The position numbers and the translations under genes are program-made. Positions 37,401-52,400 of a DNA stretch of 64,000 bases are shown piece by piece; within the stretch, counting starts at the first letter, position 1, and every line of letters starts with the position of its first letter. Source of the stretch: Phoronis australis. Its lineage: Eukaryota > Phoronida > Phoronidae. The notes beneath the pieces were generated by a model, which did not search any database, was not told the DNA's origin, and was given only the letters and a program-made list of their open reading frames with translations. Location of the stretch: positions 1,601,671 to 1,665,670 of the forward strand of contig NMRA01000015.1 of assembly GCA_002633005.1 (NCBI GenBank), given 5' to 3'.

Positions 37401-40400
37401 GTAGAGGGGTCAGAGGTCAACTAAAGAAGATACAGTTGGAGTACAGAGTATATGAATATGCAGGATTCTTGGAGGTAGAACTTAGTGAAGTGCATTCAGA
37501 GGTCAATTGGAGATCAGGAGTCTTTCTGTGTTATGGGGATGCGATACTATGTTTCTCTAGTTTAATAGCTACTTATAAGATTAGAGTAGATTCTGAAGTG
37601 ACTTTAGCTTTCCATGAATATTTCGGTTTCTCGGCGAGTTTTTTATGTCTGACTAAACCATATCACGTGTAGTTTCCTTCTCTTTTGTGCTGCATTGTGT
37701 TAAAGTGTGATCTAAGACTGTCAAGTTTTGTGCTATTTTTCCACGATCTATTAATTACTAATTGATTTGGGATGTTAAAAGGTAATTTCATGTGATGTTC
37801 TTTGTTTTTTAGTCCAGACATCCCAGTGCAGTAGATCTTGGTAAGTGTCTGTCTTAGCTACACATCACATGTTATGTAGACAACCGTTTGCATTTAAATG
37901 TTTTCACACACAATCAAGATTTTGTTGTATAGTAAAATTCAAAAGCCACACCTTATATACGCTCAGAAGCCCTTTCAACACAGCTCAGTAAATGAAATAT
38001 GCTTTTAGTTAAGAAATGTTATAAAAATAGGCATGGTGCCTTCTGGGATACACCAGTAGTGCTTAGGCTACACAGTTGGGCCCATTGCACTAAACACGTG
38101 ATTGAGACTCAAGGGGATCCCTCAGCATGGGGTTGCTTTTAATTGGTTACTTACATAATATCCCCAGCATTTGGTTACACTCCATGACCTGTTTCTCTCT
38201 GTAGTAAATGGTCGTAATTGTTCTTCACAGAGCCCACACGGTTCCCCACTCCCCCTCGGCTTGTTGACAACCTAAGTTCTCAAGAACCCAGTACCTCCCG
38301 AACACCTGTCAGTCAAAGTCCTGTGTCACGAACACCGTATGATGAACGACCTCTGCCAGCTCATAAGAAGTGAGTAGAACTCAGTGGTATGTCAGTTGTA
38401 TGCTAGCATGTTAAAGTTTCAACTCAGAAATACTTACATAATGGTCTGTATAAAGAATTTAGTGTCTATAGCAATAAAAACTTCTGATGTAAAATTTTAC
38501 CTCAATTTGTTTTTTAAGGTGGTATAAAAACTTTTCTTACATTTTTAACTAGTTGGAAAAATAAAAGTCAAACTAATGTTTAGTTAAGTGAAATCATTGG
38601 TTGATGTTCACCTCTTGTATCATCGTGTCATTCATTAATTGACAATAGAGAGGTGGAAAGTGCACGTAAGACACCTGTGGCGACCCCTGTTGACAACAGT
38701 CCTAGAGTTGAGCTGTAAGTGGCGTGCTCTCCAGTCCACCTCATGTACTACTGTCAGAGAGTCCAACTGACTGGCGTCCTCTCACATTAGTGTGTTCCAT
38801 CTATGTTAGAGTGTGTTTTGACTAAGTTCCTAATGCATGTATTTTGATAAGACATTAAGGTGCGTCATGTTGTTGTGTGATTGTGTTATGGGTGAGTGTG
38901 CAGGTTGTTGATGTTATATTTAAGTTTCCATTAATGAATATCCAAGGAGTCCATTTCATGAAACTGTGCTCCGTGGTCTCAGTTGGTGAATATTAGACAG
39001 CCATTCGATAAATATCAGCAAAATGAAATTAAAACTAGTATTGGACTTACATTTCAATGAACAACGTGAATCGCCAAGGCAGATTAAGATTCCATCTCTC
39101 CAGGACATGTGTGTTGTGTTTCATTCCCCGCTGATTACGTCATCAGCCAAACACCACCGCGGCAGTTACTAATGAAAGTCCTCGCGATGAGGATGCAATG
39201 TCGCTCAGTTGAAATATAAATCCAGTTTTAGTTGTATGTTTTTTGCTTTTCTTTAGTCTCTTGTTTGTAGATTGCAAATTAATTTTGGGCTTATTTTTGT
39301 AATACAACTTTTAACAAAAGAGACCAAGACATGTCTATTTGCCTTAGCTCGATTTCCGGCTACATCAGTTTCTTGAAATGGGGTCTGTTGTATGAAAGTT
39401 ATTTTTAGCTTTATGTTTTAAGTTAGAGATTGCTGGCACGATGTTGACATCAATGTTTAACAATTCTAGTGTGACACATAGTGGTGTGATGTACAAATAA
39501 ATTAGATCCCTGGATGTAACTTGCACTTTCTAATCTCCATAATGGACAGTGCTAGTGTAGATTTATGTTCAATACTGTAAGTAATCGCATTTCTTAGTTT
39601 TTATTAGTTCATTATTTATTTATTTATGTATTTGTTCATTAGTTTCTGGGATGGCCAGCAGGTGAAACCTTAGTATACAGTGTTTTTGGCACTTAAGTTA
39701 TTACCGCACGTGATGATTCATTCTTGCAGTCTGGCTTTGTGCGTTTAGGGGCTTTTATCTTTTTGCTGTTGTCATTGACATAACGTATGTTCAGAAATCC
39801 AGAATTAATACATGGAGGTGGGCTCTGATGTGTTTTAGATACTGTTGCTCTGTTCATTGAACTCTAATCACAAGGTTCTGTACTGTCAATTGGAATGCAA
39901 CAAATTAAAGATTGTTAGCTATGCATCTTGTCAGATTTTCAGTTACCCGAAAGGACAACTTTCATTTATTGTAGCTGGGTCAGTGACTGTGATGTCAATA
40001 TTTTTATGTTTCCATTAGCTATCTCTGCCTTTGGCTCTGGTATTTTTAAACGTCAGAAAGTTGATGATCATACAAGCTTTGATGATTGAATGTCAAGGGA
40101 GCCAGTTTCATGAAACTTGTCTTTAGTCTTAAGTCCAAATAGATGAGTATGTCAGCATATTCAGGCATACGTATGGTTTTCAAAAATATCACAAGAACAG
40201 ACTAAGGACATATCTGCCACAATTTACCTCGATTTTAGTCTAAACTTGGACTAAAACAGTTTCATGAAACAAGGCCTATGGGTTCAGACCTTGTCGCTTA
40301 TCTTGGGTGACAAGTTTTAAGGTTAGTCACTGGTTTAACATCAACACCATTGTTCATCAATTGAAGTGTAGCGCATAGTAGCCTGATACTTGATACTGTT

Positions 40401-43400
40401 GCTATTATAATGATTACAACTTTCTTAAAACAGAGCCCTTGACTAATTTTGTATGTCCCTGTCATTGTAGGAGGAAATTAATGCATCAGTGGTTTTAGGA
40501 TGGGGACAGTGCCCACCCAGAATAAAAACAAAATGTCAATATGCTGTTTTCAGGGTTACACGGACATTTTTCCTTTGACAATTGTGGTTGAGCCCTCCCC
40601 TGTACGGCATCATACATCCACCTGTGTATTGTTTGCTTGTTCTGTAAGATTGTTACACATATGACTCCTCTAGACTGGTTGGTCAGGTGTTTGCACTGTC
40701 ATATAACATGCCCTCATTCTATTCAAGCATTCCTGCTCCTGAGGTGGAGTCTCCGCCTCATTCAGTCACTCCGTATGATGAACGGCCTGTAGGGGGTGTG
40801 AAGTAAGTCACTCGGCCTCAGTCAACTAACCCCCACCATGTTCTCACCCTCACCTATTTTGTGCTTCACTGGTTCCAGCACACTCTCCTTCTGTTCATGA
40901 TGTTGTTGTTGTTGAGTTACATCACTTCAGTACAGCCTCTTGATCGCTTAACACCCTGTTCTTGTACACAGTACAATATACAATTGTGAGTAAGCAAAAG
41001 CACAGATACAGCAGAACATCTAGGGAACATAACTGAGTCCCTACTTGAGGCTGTTTTGTGCAACCGTCTCCAGGTCATCTTGTTCATTTATTTTTATTGT
41101 ATACTGTTCAAGAGCTGCTGTCTGTGCTTGCAGACTACTTGAGTGAAACAACCAGGTGCAAGAGTCTTCTTAGCGTCTTCATTATTTCAATGTAACTGAT
41201 ATATTCTTTTCTTTGTCATATGTTTTATTTATCACTGTTACATCTTCCAGATGGTTTGTTGAATATTAAAACTGTTTTTAAACGATCCATCCTACCGACA
41301 GGCGGTACTTACGCTTAAATTGCTCATTTTGGACAAAGATAATTACGGAAATTGTCATCACAGGATTATCATGTTGCTACCAATGGTTAAATGTTTACAA
41401 AATGTTATTGTTGACAAACATGATGCAATAAAATTTCACTTTTCAGTAGTGCGCCATGTGTTCCAAAGTACTAGCATTCATCAAAACATTAACTTTATGC
41501 ATCTACTGCATCTACAAACAGTCATTCTTTCTAAAGAGTGAAGTTTTCATTTAGACCCGTTACTGTTGTAGAGCTGGTCTTGACTTGTTCCTTACTTAGA
41601 TGAGAAGTTGATTTTTGGGTTTTACATAGAACTGATGATCAGTTATTCCATGAGGTCACGTTTAACACATAAACTGACCCGTTGTGAGAGTCAAGTCTCT
41701 AGCAAGTATGAACAGTCGTTTTTTCCTGAAAACACCTCTGACAGGACTAAGGAACAATTTGAGACCAATTAATTTTTGGAAGGGAAGGGCAGGTTTATAA
41801 ATGCTTTAAATAGGGAAGAGTTTCGTATTCAACAAATCTTTGGCTAAATTGTTTTTGTTTGCCACTGTAAGGGTATAACCCATTTTTGTGTTCTGTCTCT
41901 TGTCACATTTCACATCTTCGCTACCTCTACTGTGTCGTGGATGCACTTATTGACCTCTGTGTGTTGTCTGCTGCCTAATTTCATTTCAAGGACAGTTAAT
42001 ACTCATTGTTAGAAAATCAAACATGTCGTATGTCATGTTAAATAAGTTTATCTCGCAAGACATGCGCTGCAGCTGCTAAGCTGTTGTAATCAATGCTTTT
42101 CTCAAGTACGTAAGTTAGCGCCCACTCAATTAGTTCTGTCTGCATGATGATGGAGAGGATGTTTTTTTAATTTATTCCTTCTAGATTTCATAGTTAAAGA
42201 TGGCAATTTTGTAAAGTCGTGTTGAAATTTTGTTTACAGTTGGACCATGCTGTACATTTCAAGTCTTCTACATCCCTGTTTTTTATTAGTAAAACATGTT
42301 CAACAACTATGCATATTTCAGGGCCAGTTGCTCATTAGCTATCCATGTTCCATGCCCAGTCATTCATTAGGTATCCTTGTTCCGGAATGACCTGTTCGTT
42401 AAATATCCATGTTCCTTGGCCAGATGTAAGTTAGGCTTCCGTGTTCCATGCCCAATTGCTTTTGCTCTTGGGTTAACATTGCATTCGATATCCATGTTTC
42501 AGAGCTGCTCCACCAGCTGAAGAGGAAGAAGAGGAAGACGACCAGACTGTCCTAGAATCCAGCGGTGGTCAGTTTTTTACTCAATCTTTAGTTTAGGCTA
42601 ATGCAACTGTGTTAAAGGGCAAGGTTTTGTTGTGATTTGAGAAACTACCTCAGACCTAGGTGACAGCTCACCAGTATATACAACCTAGTAGATTAGGGAC
42701 ACCTGACATCATGCACAGACAACAACTTCAATTAGCCGATGTGTGTCCATAGCAACTGCTGCAACAGTTACTACAACCCAGCTACTTCCCTATTTGAGTT
42801 GCCTAGTAAAGACCTTGTGTTAGCCAAAGAACAGCACACATTCATCAATATGACTTGTGTATTAGAATGTCTTTAGCTCAGTCTGTATCTCATGTCAGCA
42901 GCCTGTCTGATATTAGCCTACTGAGGTGACGATATATGCGGGGAGTTGGTGGGATGTGCTTTTGATCCCTTTACAACAGAGTATGACCTGAAAGGTTGGA
43001 AAAGTCTGGGTCTATACCAGTCCATTAATGGACATTTGTTCAAACTCTCCATATATTCATCAGTGCTCCAAAAATTCACTTTTAATCCCATTACAAGTTG
43101 TATGAATTATTCATTTCTAAAGCACAGAAAACTCTGCGTCTTTGTCTTTAAAGGTGTTATTGTACATTTTGGTATTAATTAGTGTTCATCTGGTCTTCAG
43201 TAACAAGCAACATTTAGTTAAATGACTTACTAGTAATTGGTGTAATGCCTTGTTTCTGCTAAAGATTTCATTGAGCAAATGCAATGAACAGCTGGAGATG
43301 ATCACAGTTTGAGTTCAGTCGTGAATGCACAGTGAAAAGTGTGTAGGTACATGGCAGTTAGGCCAACTTTGTCATTTCACTATATATTCCACTGCTATTT

Positions 43401-46400
43401 TCTTGCAATTTTGGCTTGAATTTTCGTGTTGTTCGAAACTGGAGAATTTTTACTGTAGTAAGGTTTACCTGTGTTGTCTTGTTACTTCACAGGCATTACT
43501 GATGGTGCCGAACAGATGAGTGAGAAAGATCTGAGAGAAGCCTCCAGTGCTATTGACATACTGGGGCTACCTCTGGTGAGTGGCTTGATAACCTGTTAGT
43601 CAATGTAAATGAACCATAGGCTGTTCACCGAAGGAGGTGACAGAGTTGGGATCTAGTGTTGTGCTCCTCTGTCTAGTTTGTTTTAATTGTGGTGATTTCA
43701 TCTGCAGTGTTGATTGTTTTTCAAATGTGTCGTGGAACAGTTGTCAGCTGGTAAACATCTAGTGACATCAAAGTTAATGGAGAAGTTTGGACGATGTGAT
43801 GGAACTTGTCACTTGGGCGCACCACAGTTGAAAGTAGGGGTCGACTGCTGCATGCTTTTTGGGATGAATACAACTAAGCAACGGTCATGTCAAAATACAA
43901 GATTGAAGACAACCTTAAAAATGCCTCAAATAAGTTTAGTTTGTATGAAATATTGTTTATGCACTTTACGTCTTATCCCCATGGACCGTCCAATAATACA
44001 TTTGAGAAACAACAGCAGCGCCGTAGACGAAATCCCCCAAATTGTGACCTAAATAATAAGTTAATGTAAGTTGAGTGGTAAAGGCATGTTAATATTATGT
44101 GGGACCTTAGTCCAAATTCGTCTAACTTCGGAACATGTGGCTGGTCAGGTCCATGTGCAGCCTAGACACACTACTGTGTGCTTCATGCACGTGAAACGAA
44201 ATGATAATTTAGAAAACTAGAGCAGCGTTTTTGAGATTTCTTCTTGGACATCTAATGTCAAATGAAATTTGGTCATGGTATTGATACCGTTGTGTTCCTA
44301 CGAATGCACCTTTCTTTTTCAATACATCCAACTAAAAAGGCTTGGTCACGTGACCCCATTACTGGCAGATTGGTATAATGGCTTTCTACTTTCTAAAACT
44401 TTTATATTTTAGTTGAAATCTACAGTTTGCTAGACATTTGGCTAAGTACACAGGCTTAAAATAATTTCTCTTGGCTTGGTAGGAACTGACACTTCATTAC
44501 TGTGTCAGACCCGACCTGTCATGGCCTACCAAGTTGTTTGTCACGTCGGGTTAGTTACAGTCACCAGGGCAGTATGGCCGTCAGAAATTTCAGGCAGTTT
44601 ATTATATTAACCAATTTCCTATTTAAAGGAAGGATAAGAAGTTGATGGCTTTAGACAAGCAAGTACACCAGGACCTTGGGAATCTCTTGATTCAGAGTCT
44701 ACTCAGACTCGAAAGTTAATCACACTGCAAGTTCATTGAAGCGTGCCATGCAATTGGTCAATTTTTTAGTCAAATTTTGAATGGAGAGATTAGACTTGGG
44801 GCTTGACCATGATTTATAAGTGCTTAAGTTCAGAGTTGTTATTTTACGGTGCAGAATATTGCGCTCAATGTAAAATGTTTCTATACAGNCTAAAGATTTC
44901 ATTGAGCAAATGCAATGAACAGCTGGAGATGATCACAGTTTGAGTTCAGTCGTGAATGCACAGTGAAAAGTGTGTAGGTACATGGCAGTTAGGCCAACTT
45001 TGTCATTTCACTATATATTCCACTGCTATTTTCTTGCAATTTTGGCTTGAATTTTCGTGTTGTTCGAAACTGGAGAATTTTTACTGTAGTAAGGTTTACC
45101 TGTGTTGTCTTGTTACTTCACAGGCATTACTGATGGTGCCGAACAGATGAGTGAGAAAGATCTGAGAGAAGCCTCCAGTGCTATTGACATACTGGGGCTA
45201 CCTCTGGTGAGTGGCTTGATAACCTGTTAGTCAATGTAATTGAACCATAGGCTGTTCACGGAAGGAGGTGACAGAGTTGGGATCTAGTGTTGTGCTCATC
45301 TGTCTAGTTTGATTTAGAGTTGTTATTTTATGGTGCAGAATATTGCGCTCAATGTAAAATGTTTCCGTACAGGTGACCAAGAATTACTCAAAGACGTGGT
45401 CATTCAGAGATGAGTCATTGATGGAACTGATGAGTCATTTGAAGGACCTGCCTCCTGAGACACCAAAGGAAGATGCCAAAGTTCACTTCAGGGAAGCCAT
45501 GTTCTTGGTGAAGAGAGGCATTAAAGATCAAGTGTTTGCTGTGAGTATCGTGGGGAGAGATTAAGGGGGTGATGGAGGAATTGTGGAGCTAGGGGAGGGG
45601 AGGGAGGGTGCTCTATACTGGAGGGCTGGGATCTAGGGAGGACAAGGAATGGGGTTATTGGATAGCTTACCTCTTGGGAGGGGAAAGTAGGAGCTGGTCT
45701 TTTGTGAGGGAGATGTTATTAATCATGGCTGGGCTTTAGGACGATAATATCGGGAGCTGTGCATTGGTAGGGCTGGGCAAATGGTTATTATGTTTGAACT
45801 GAGGCTATTACAGCAGTTTTCAAAAAAGGTGGCAAGTTTCGCCGAAAGTTGTCTTGCTTCATCACAGTTACGGAGAAAATCAAGATGGGAATCTGATGAA
45901 AAATGATTTATTTGAAAATAAGACAGAATTTTAGTTTCAAATTTTTGGTAATTTTCAAGGAGGAGAAATATGCTTAACTTTTTTAGAAACTATGTCATGT
46001 TTCATATCGATTTATTTTTTACCAGGGGAGGGGATCGCTGTGCAATGTGCTGATTTAATGTCAATATCAAAATCGCCCCTTCTCTTGATTGCATTACATT
46101 GCATTATGTTCTTTGTTAGTTTTATAATCACTTGGTCTCAAAGGAGTATGCTGCTGCATACCAATGTATATGATATATCAAGTTGATCATAATTTAGGAG
46201 TTCTTACTAATTTACCTTTCCCTTTCTAGGTCTTCAAGTCAGCTCTGAAAGTGTTGGAATATTTATTGACGGAGTTTGTACCCGATCACAAGTACGTATA
46301 ATGCTGCCTGTTGTAATAGTTTGTTTTTTGAAGTTGTATTAAATAAAAGTGATTTTGTTCTTATATTGAACACGTTAGTTCGATAGTTATTTGTGTAATT

Positions 46401-49400
46401 TTTTCAGTTTTGATAAATAATAGTATGTTCTTTTGGATAATTGTGCATAAAGCATAATCAGCCGAATTTTGACATATTTGTTGGGTCTTACCTTACCTTA
46501 CACGTTTATTTGTCCCTACTGTTTAATCGCACTACCTCAGTCTGCTTCTGGTTATTGATGCAGCTTTATTTATGTTTTTGTAGATTACCAAGGGCAGATA
46601 CCTCACATGCTGTGGAACGACTCTTCCCTGATTTACTACAGAAGACTGGAGATACAGTAAGTCACTTGTTTGATCAGAACAAGTTTACCTAGTGCGTGGT
46701 TACGACTGTCCAACAGTTGTCTTTGCATCTTGTCATATGTGTGTGATGTGCATGACATGTAATTGGTTTTCTGTTGTATGTCACTTGGGTCTGTCCACCC
46801 AAGCTGCTGGACGTATTTAGGTGAGTTACGCTTAACTCAAGGATAACTCGGAGTTTTATATTGCAAATAGGGAAAACATCTTTTCTGATGTGTGTGTATT
46901 CTCATGTGTCACTTTGCATAATTAGATACCTATGTTTTGTTGTGTTCTTACCCACAAGTTGGACATAAGTAGCTGTTGATTTCTGATGTTAACATGTAAA
47001 TCCATGAGTTTTATTTGGACTGGTTGTCATTTAGAGTTAAACACACTTTGGAATTGTATTGTAACTTTATTATTTTCATGATCATGTTGTGGACAATTAT
47101 CAGGCTATTAGTATGTGATTAATTTTTTATATTAGTTCATTAATTTGACTTGTTGTCTTTTGTTCGGCTGGTTCCATGCCCTCCAAACATGGCTACCTGC
47201 TTAAAAGGTATATCTTATTTTGTCTCAATGTCAGTATATGTACTTGTGTACGAAATTATAACTCTGTATTCAATGCAGTTCACTCTAATTAGCTTATTGT
47301 TAACTTTCACTCCATATTTTGTAGGCTGCACGAACAAGGGAAGAAGCTCGTAATTATGTTGTGAAGATGTCCCACTTCCCTGAGATGAAGGTAGGCAGCA
47401 ATACTGTACAGCAGCAACCTCTGTGATTAACAACAGAACTAATTTTTGCACCTGTGTTTGAATCTGCTGTGTTTTATGTCAGTCATTGTGAAAGTTGAAA
47501 AGTGAATGTTTTTGTTAAAATCCCAGATTGACGTTGGTATAGAAGAGAGTTACATCAAAGGAAAACAAAACAATTTAGAAAACTGTAACCGTGTTTTTGA
47601 GATTTTGTCTTGAACATTTGCATAAAACAAAATTTGGTCATGTCATTTAATACCATTGTTTTGATATTGACATAACCTTGATGAATTTTATATGACCCAA
47701 TTGATGAAAAGTCAACAAACCAGTTCTACAGGGTCTCTACTTTAACTGATTAATTTCTGCAGTTTTGCAAATATTTAGATAAATAAGCTTCTACATGTCA
47801 TTAATTCATGGTGATCTCTGTATTTTCCTCTCGGTGTGGTCCGGCATATGTTGCCATGTTTTTTCTGTAAGTCTTGATTATGTCATAGTGCACACGTCCT
47901 TAACAATCTCTGGTGTTGTAGGCCACTCAGACGGTGACACATGAAAGTGTGAAGCCATTCAAAGTCAGCGTACAGGCTCGGCTCGGCATCAGCAGGGTGG
48001 AAATTATTGAAGAACTATACAAACAACATGGACTCAAGGACAGGTAGGCTGCCCTTGATATTAAAGTACGTGCAGCAAATTATATGTCGCTTTGTTGTCA
48101 CGATATGCTGTTCAAGTTAAAGTTAAGTCTTTGTTAAAATTCTTTAATTTGGGACAATAATAATAATTGCTCTAAAATTGCCTTATTTCTATTTTTCAGA
48201 GGCTTAGCACATTGTTGCAAATGCTCAAAATTTTAACGAATGTTACTTGTAATAGCTACACAATAAAAACCATGCTAAAAGCAAAGTAAATTTTGTACAA
48301 TGACGCTTGGCTTACCTCAAAATCCAACTGCTGCCTGGTGGTTTGGCATTATGTTGCACACTCAGCAGAATTAATGAGGAACATAATATGGCAAGATTAT
48401 ACAAATGTTTTAGTTTTAAAAGTCACATTTCTTGTTCGATTTTCAAAATTCAAAACCTAATCACATGTATTTTTACAAACTATTTAAATTATGCGATTTA
48501 AAAACTTTCAAAAAGGAAAATTTAAAAATACTATTGTCACCCCCAGTGCGTTTATTATGGGTCTGATTAACTACAGAACAATAATATAAGCAACCGAGGC
48601 AATTTTTTTTAACTACAACAGCATGGTGTCTTTGATCAATGCCAGCAAGTTTCATGGTATGCAAACTGGTCAAAAGTGGGCAACTTGACCGGTGAGGGTG
48701 TCAACATAGGATTCTTTTCATGATTATGTGTCCCAAATTGAAGAATTTTTTCCAAACTCAGTCGCTCTGATTTTGGTCACGGTCACTTTTGCAACAGCTA
48801 CTGTACTTGTGTCATGGCAAAGATAATTACGATAACTCTCAAAACCTCCTCTACAAGGCTGTTAGCAGCCAATTTCAAATTCCAGCAAGGATTCGTTGTA
48901 TTACAGAGTTATGAATCTGATGTAATAAACTTGCTCTGAACTTAGAAAGGTTTACCAGTGTTATTTCATAGGTTTTCAAAGAGTTGAGGGATCTTGTAGA
49001 GGAGGTTGACATAAAACAAATTTAGTTTCTCTGTAAGATCACATACTCTCTGTGACTGTTCAGCACCACCGTTGATGGTCGTTTTCAAATCATTACTGTG
49101 TACATGTTTCAGTGGTTTGACTGTTGACAACATGATGAAGTTCTTGACCAATGCTCTACAACACACCAGTGGCCAGGTGAGGGCCGCTGCAGAGCGGGTA
49201 ATCATTACCATGTACAAGGACGGCTCACCTGTTAAGAACTATCTACCACCTGATGACGAGAAGACACGCAAGAGCACCCTCTATAGGCAGCTGTTTGAGG
49301 CGTTTGATAAAATTGATGGCAAGCCAACTAAGAATGACCTCAAAGTGAGTACAGCCTGTTTATACTGTCTTTTTTCCATTGTTTACTGTACCGGGAGTAG

Positions 49401-52400
49401 TGGGGGTTGGGGGGCTTAAACACCCTCATTGATAATCACTTTTTCTGTCAAAAATGATTCTTTAGTCCATTTTGTCTAATCTAAATGTCAACTTTCTTGC
49501 GAATAAAATTGCTGATCTGCCCGTGATCTGCTAGCGCATTCCGATACAATCAACAGTTAGTGTATTTTTTAAATATCAGTAGCCAGTATCATTTAGATAT
49601 TCCAAATTTATTCGTCTGCTTGCAGTACGTCTGCTTGTGTTATTGCAGAAGCAGAAGAATGCTGAGAAAGAGGCTAAACAGAAGGAGATTGAGGCTCTAC
49701 AAGCACAACTGGCTGAGCTGCGTCAAATGGGGGCAGCAACGGGCAAACCACCGCAGCCAACAAAGGTAGGAAGACATGTTGTGACGTGGGTTAGGGTCTT
49801 GAAGTATGCTAGTAGTTTTAGTTGTGGCAAAAAAACTGTTCAAGCATGGTTTTGGCTACTTCTATGCTACATAACCCAGTGGTAGACCTGGGGCTAGATA
49901 TTCAGAGTCCTTTTTGGAACTGGCTGTGTGAAATTGCCATTTTGTTTTGAGCATAGCAGGATAGCGGGGCTTCCCTGAACATTTCAATTTGATTACATAA
50001 ACTGACTGTAAATACCCTGATGGTTAAATAGTGCCATCTTCAGATCTTGCTCTTTCATTGGATTAATGTTAGTTTGGAATTGAAGTTATGGATTACATGG
50101 ATTCGTGAAGAATTTTTTTCAGATAAAAAATTAGTGATTGCACTATTTATATTTCAAAGTTACTTTGTTTGCTTTATTGTGTGATATCGTAACTAAAAAC
50201 ATACACAACCTCTCGTGTCTTACGCCGTTATCTCTAGTGTCTGATGCCTTTGTCTCTAAGATATATTTTCAAGTTGGTGTGTTTCTCTTGCTTTCTCAGT
50301 CGTTTCTGATATCTACACTTTTCATCTTTTGTAGACAGATATACTCGAGTTATGAACCTCTTTACGTATAGCCTTGTTGTTTGGTGTTTTGTTGTTGTTT
50401 GTAGGCTACATTGCTTGTATGAAACTTGTTTTGTTTGTTACATTAAGTGTATAGTTGTGTGCTGTTCTCTTGTCTTGGTCTTCGTTAGATTACAGCCGTA
50501 ATGCTTCTGTCCTGTTCATTATGATCTGCTTGTATCAAGTTAGAGTGGCAGGAATTTAGTGAAATAAATATTTACTCTGATCCAGAATTGTTCAGTTTTG
50601 ATATCTTTTGAGAATTTTAGGAGTAAGCTCGTGTCGGGAGCAGGGGTGCATTGTGTAATGCGAGACTTGTGCTCTGAGAAGTCTTCACTTGTTTCCCATA
50701 AGTCAACATTCTAATCTCGCTGACCAACCACTTCGATGGCGACTATTTTGCTAGTCTATTCTAGTATCGAGCTTACTCGTGAAACGCTCGCCTTTCAGTC
50801 TCATGATTTAGCATGGTCTTACGAGACCTCGCTTTTCTCACAAGAATCGTGGTCTACAGAATGCACCCTTGGTCTCCTGCTGTGGATGGTCTCGATATGT
50901 TGCAGAAGATTAATTGGAAGCTCTAGAATATAAAAGAAAATAACAAACGGTTAAAAAGTTGAATGTCAGTGGGGAGACATACGCACGTCTTTTAGACAGT
51001 GTGTGCTTTTACAGGACGATAGTTGGGAAGACCTATTAGACTTATATGATGTAAGTCATCAATGAACTATATTGTTAAATGGCTTCAGGTCAGCCAGTCT
51101 TGCTCGTACATCACGTGCACATTCAAACTAAAAATATTTTTTTCTAATGAAAATTTTCTTGTTTGCTGTAGTTCCTCTTTACACACTACAGTTCCTAAAG
51201 AAACACCCTTTTTGTCGCAAACCACTGTGGTGTGTAAGAGGGTAGGTAAAACCTGGGAAAAAAAGAAGAAAATTCTTAAAACTCCCATGCTGTTTATGAA
51301 GGACAAAGACTGGCTATCTTGAACATTGTTCTGGAATTTAGTTATCACTGAGGGAGGGAAATATGGTGCTAACAACCAAAAAAAAGTTGGACTAGGAAAT
51401 GTTTCCTGGAACTGATTATTCTCTTCTTATGTGTTATTGTTGTCTGCAGTCATTCCTTCTCTCTGTGTATACTTTATGTGCAGTTCACTCATTAAGTTCA
51501 TTTTGTTTATTTAATTGAATAAGTGATTAGTTCTTTCTACATAATTCGTTCACCAGGATGACAGCTTCTGTCAGCTACCAAATATCTATCTCAAACAACT
51601 AACACTAGGTGGAGCTGGTAAGGTTGTTCCATACTCCAGTAGCTGACTGAACTGTTATGTAATTCTTCTATCAATTTATACAAAAGTATTACAAATTACT
51701 ATACAAACTATAATAAGAGAGCCTACTTATCAACATGGTGCTTAGCAACGGAAAATAAAAGAGTTGTAAACCTGCGTAACTTCCATCATAAAAAACAAGT
51801 TTCAATTTTGACCACTCGCCATTTCGAAATTGGTCTCAAGTTCCTCCTTGAAAATCATATTGGAGGAAATTTTGTGGCTTTGTAAGAATTGACATTTCGT
51901 TATTGCTTATGCTCTACAAGTGGGCTTGTCACGACGTGTCATTTTATGTGCCAAACTCTCCCGACGAATTACAAATTGTTAGTTCTTTGCAAACCCTGGA
52001 CTCACTTCTTATCTGAGCAAGGAACAAATTGTGACCAATTTTATTAACAGTAAATGGTCTAAATCAAACATTTGCTTCCTAGGCAAAACACAGGTTTATC
52101 GTCGCTTTAAAATGTGTACAGAATTCATGTCAGAGTTGTGTAGAGAGAACTATCCACTGTTCTATCTGTTGTTATCTTCGTGTGCGCAGGTTGTGTTACA
52201 TGTTCTCATTCTGTTTGCTTTTGTTCTCTCTCAACGCTTTCTGCACCACTCGCTGCACGGTTTTGACACTGTCTAACTACGGCGCTTCTAATAATACTGT
52301 CGACTCTTTGCCTGACACTGGCCCTGCTAACCACATGGACACTGACTTTACTAACACCAGCCTGCCCAAGGGGATATCAATATACATATCAGTGTTCTAC

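Noticed and set aside
43887-44069. 60-codon ORF with a Gln/Arg-rich tract
   Set aside because: Lies in the allelic insertion, with no splice context or family match; the overlapping 112-codon frame is equally unsupported.
45124-45206. A genuine second CEP104 exon 15
   Set aside because: Inclusion with the first copy gives a stop after eight codons, and the neighbouring N points to an assembly join.
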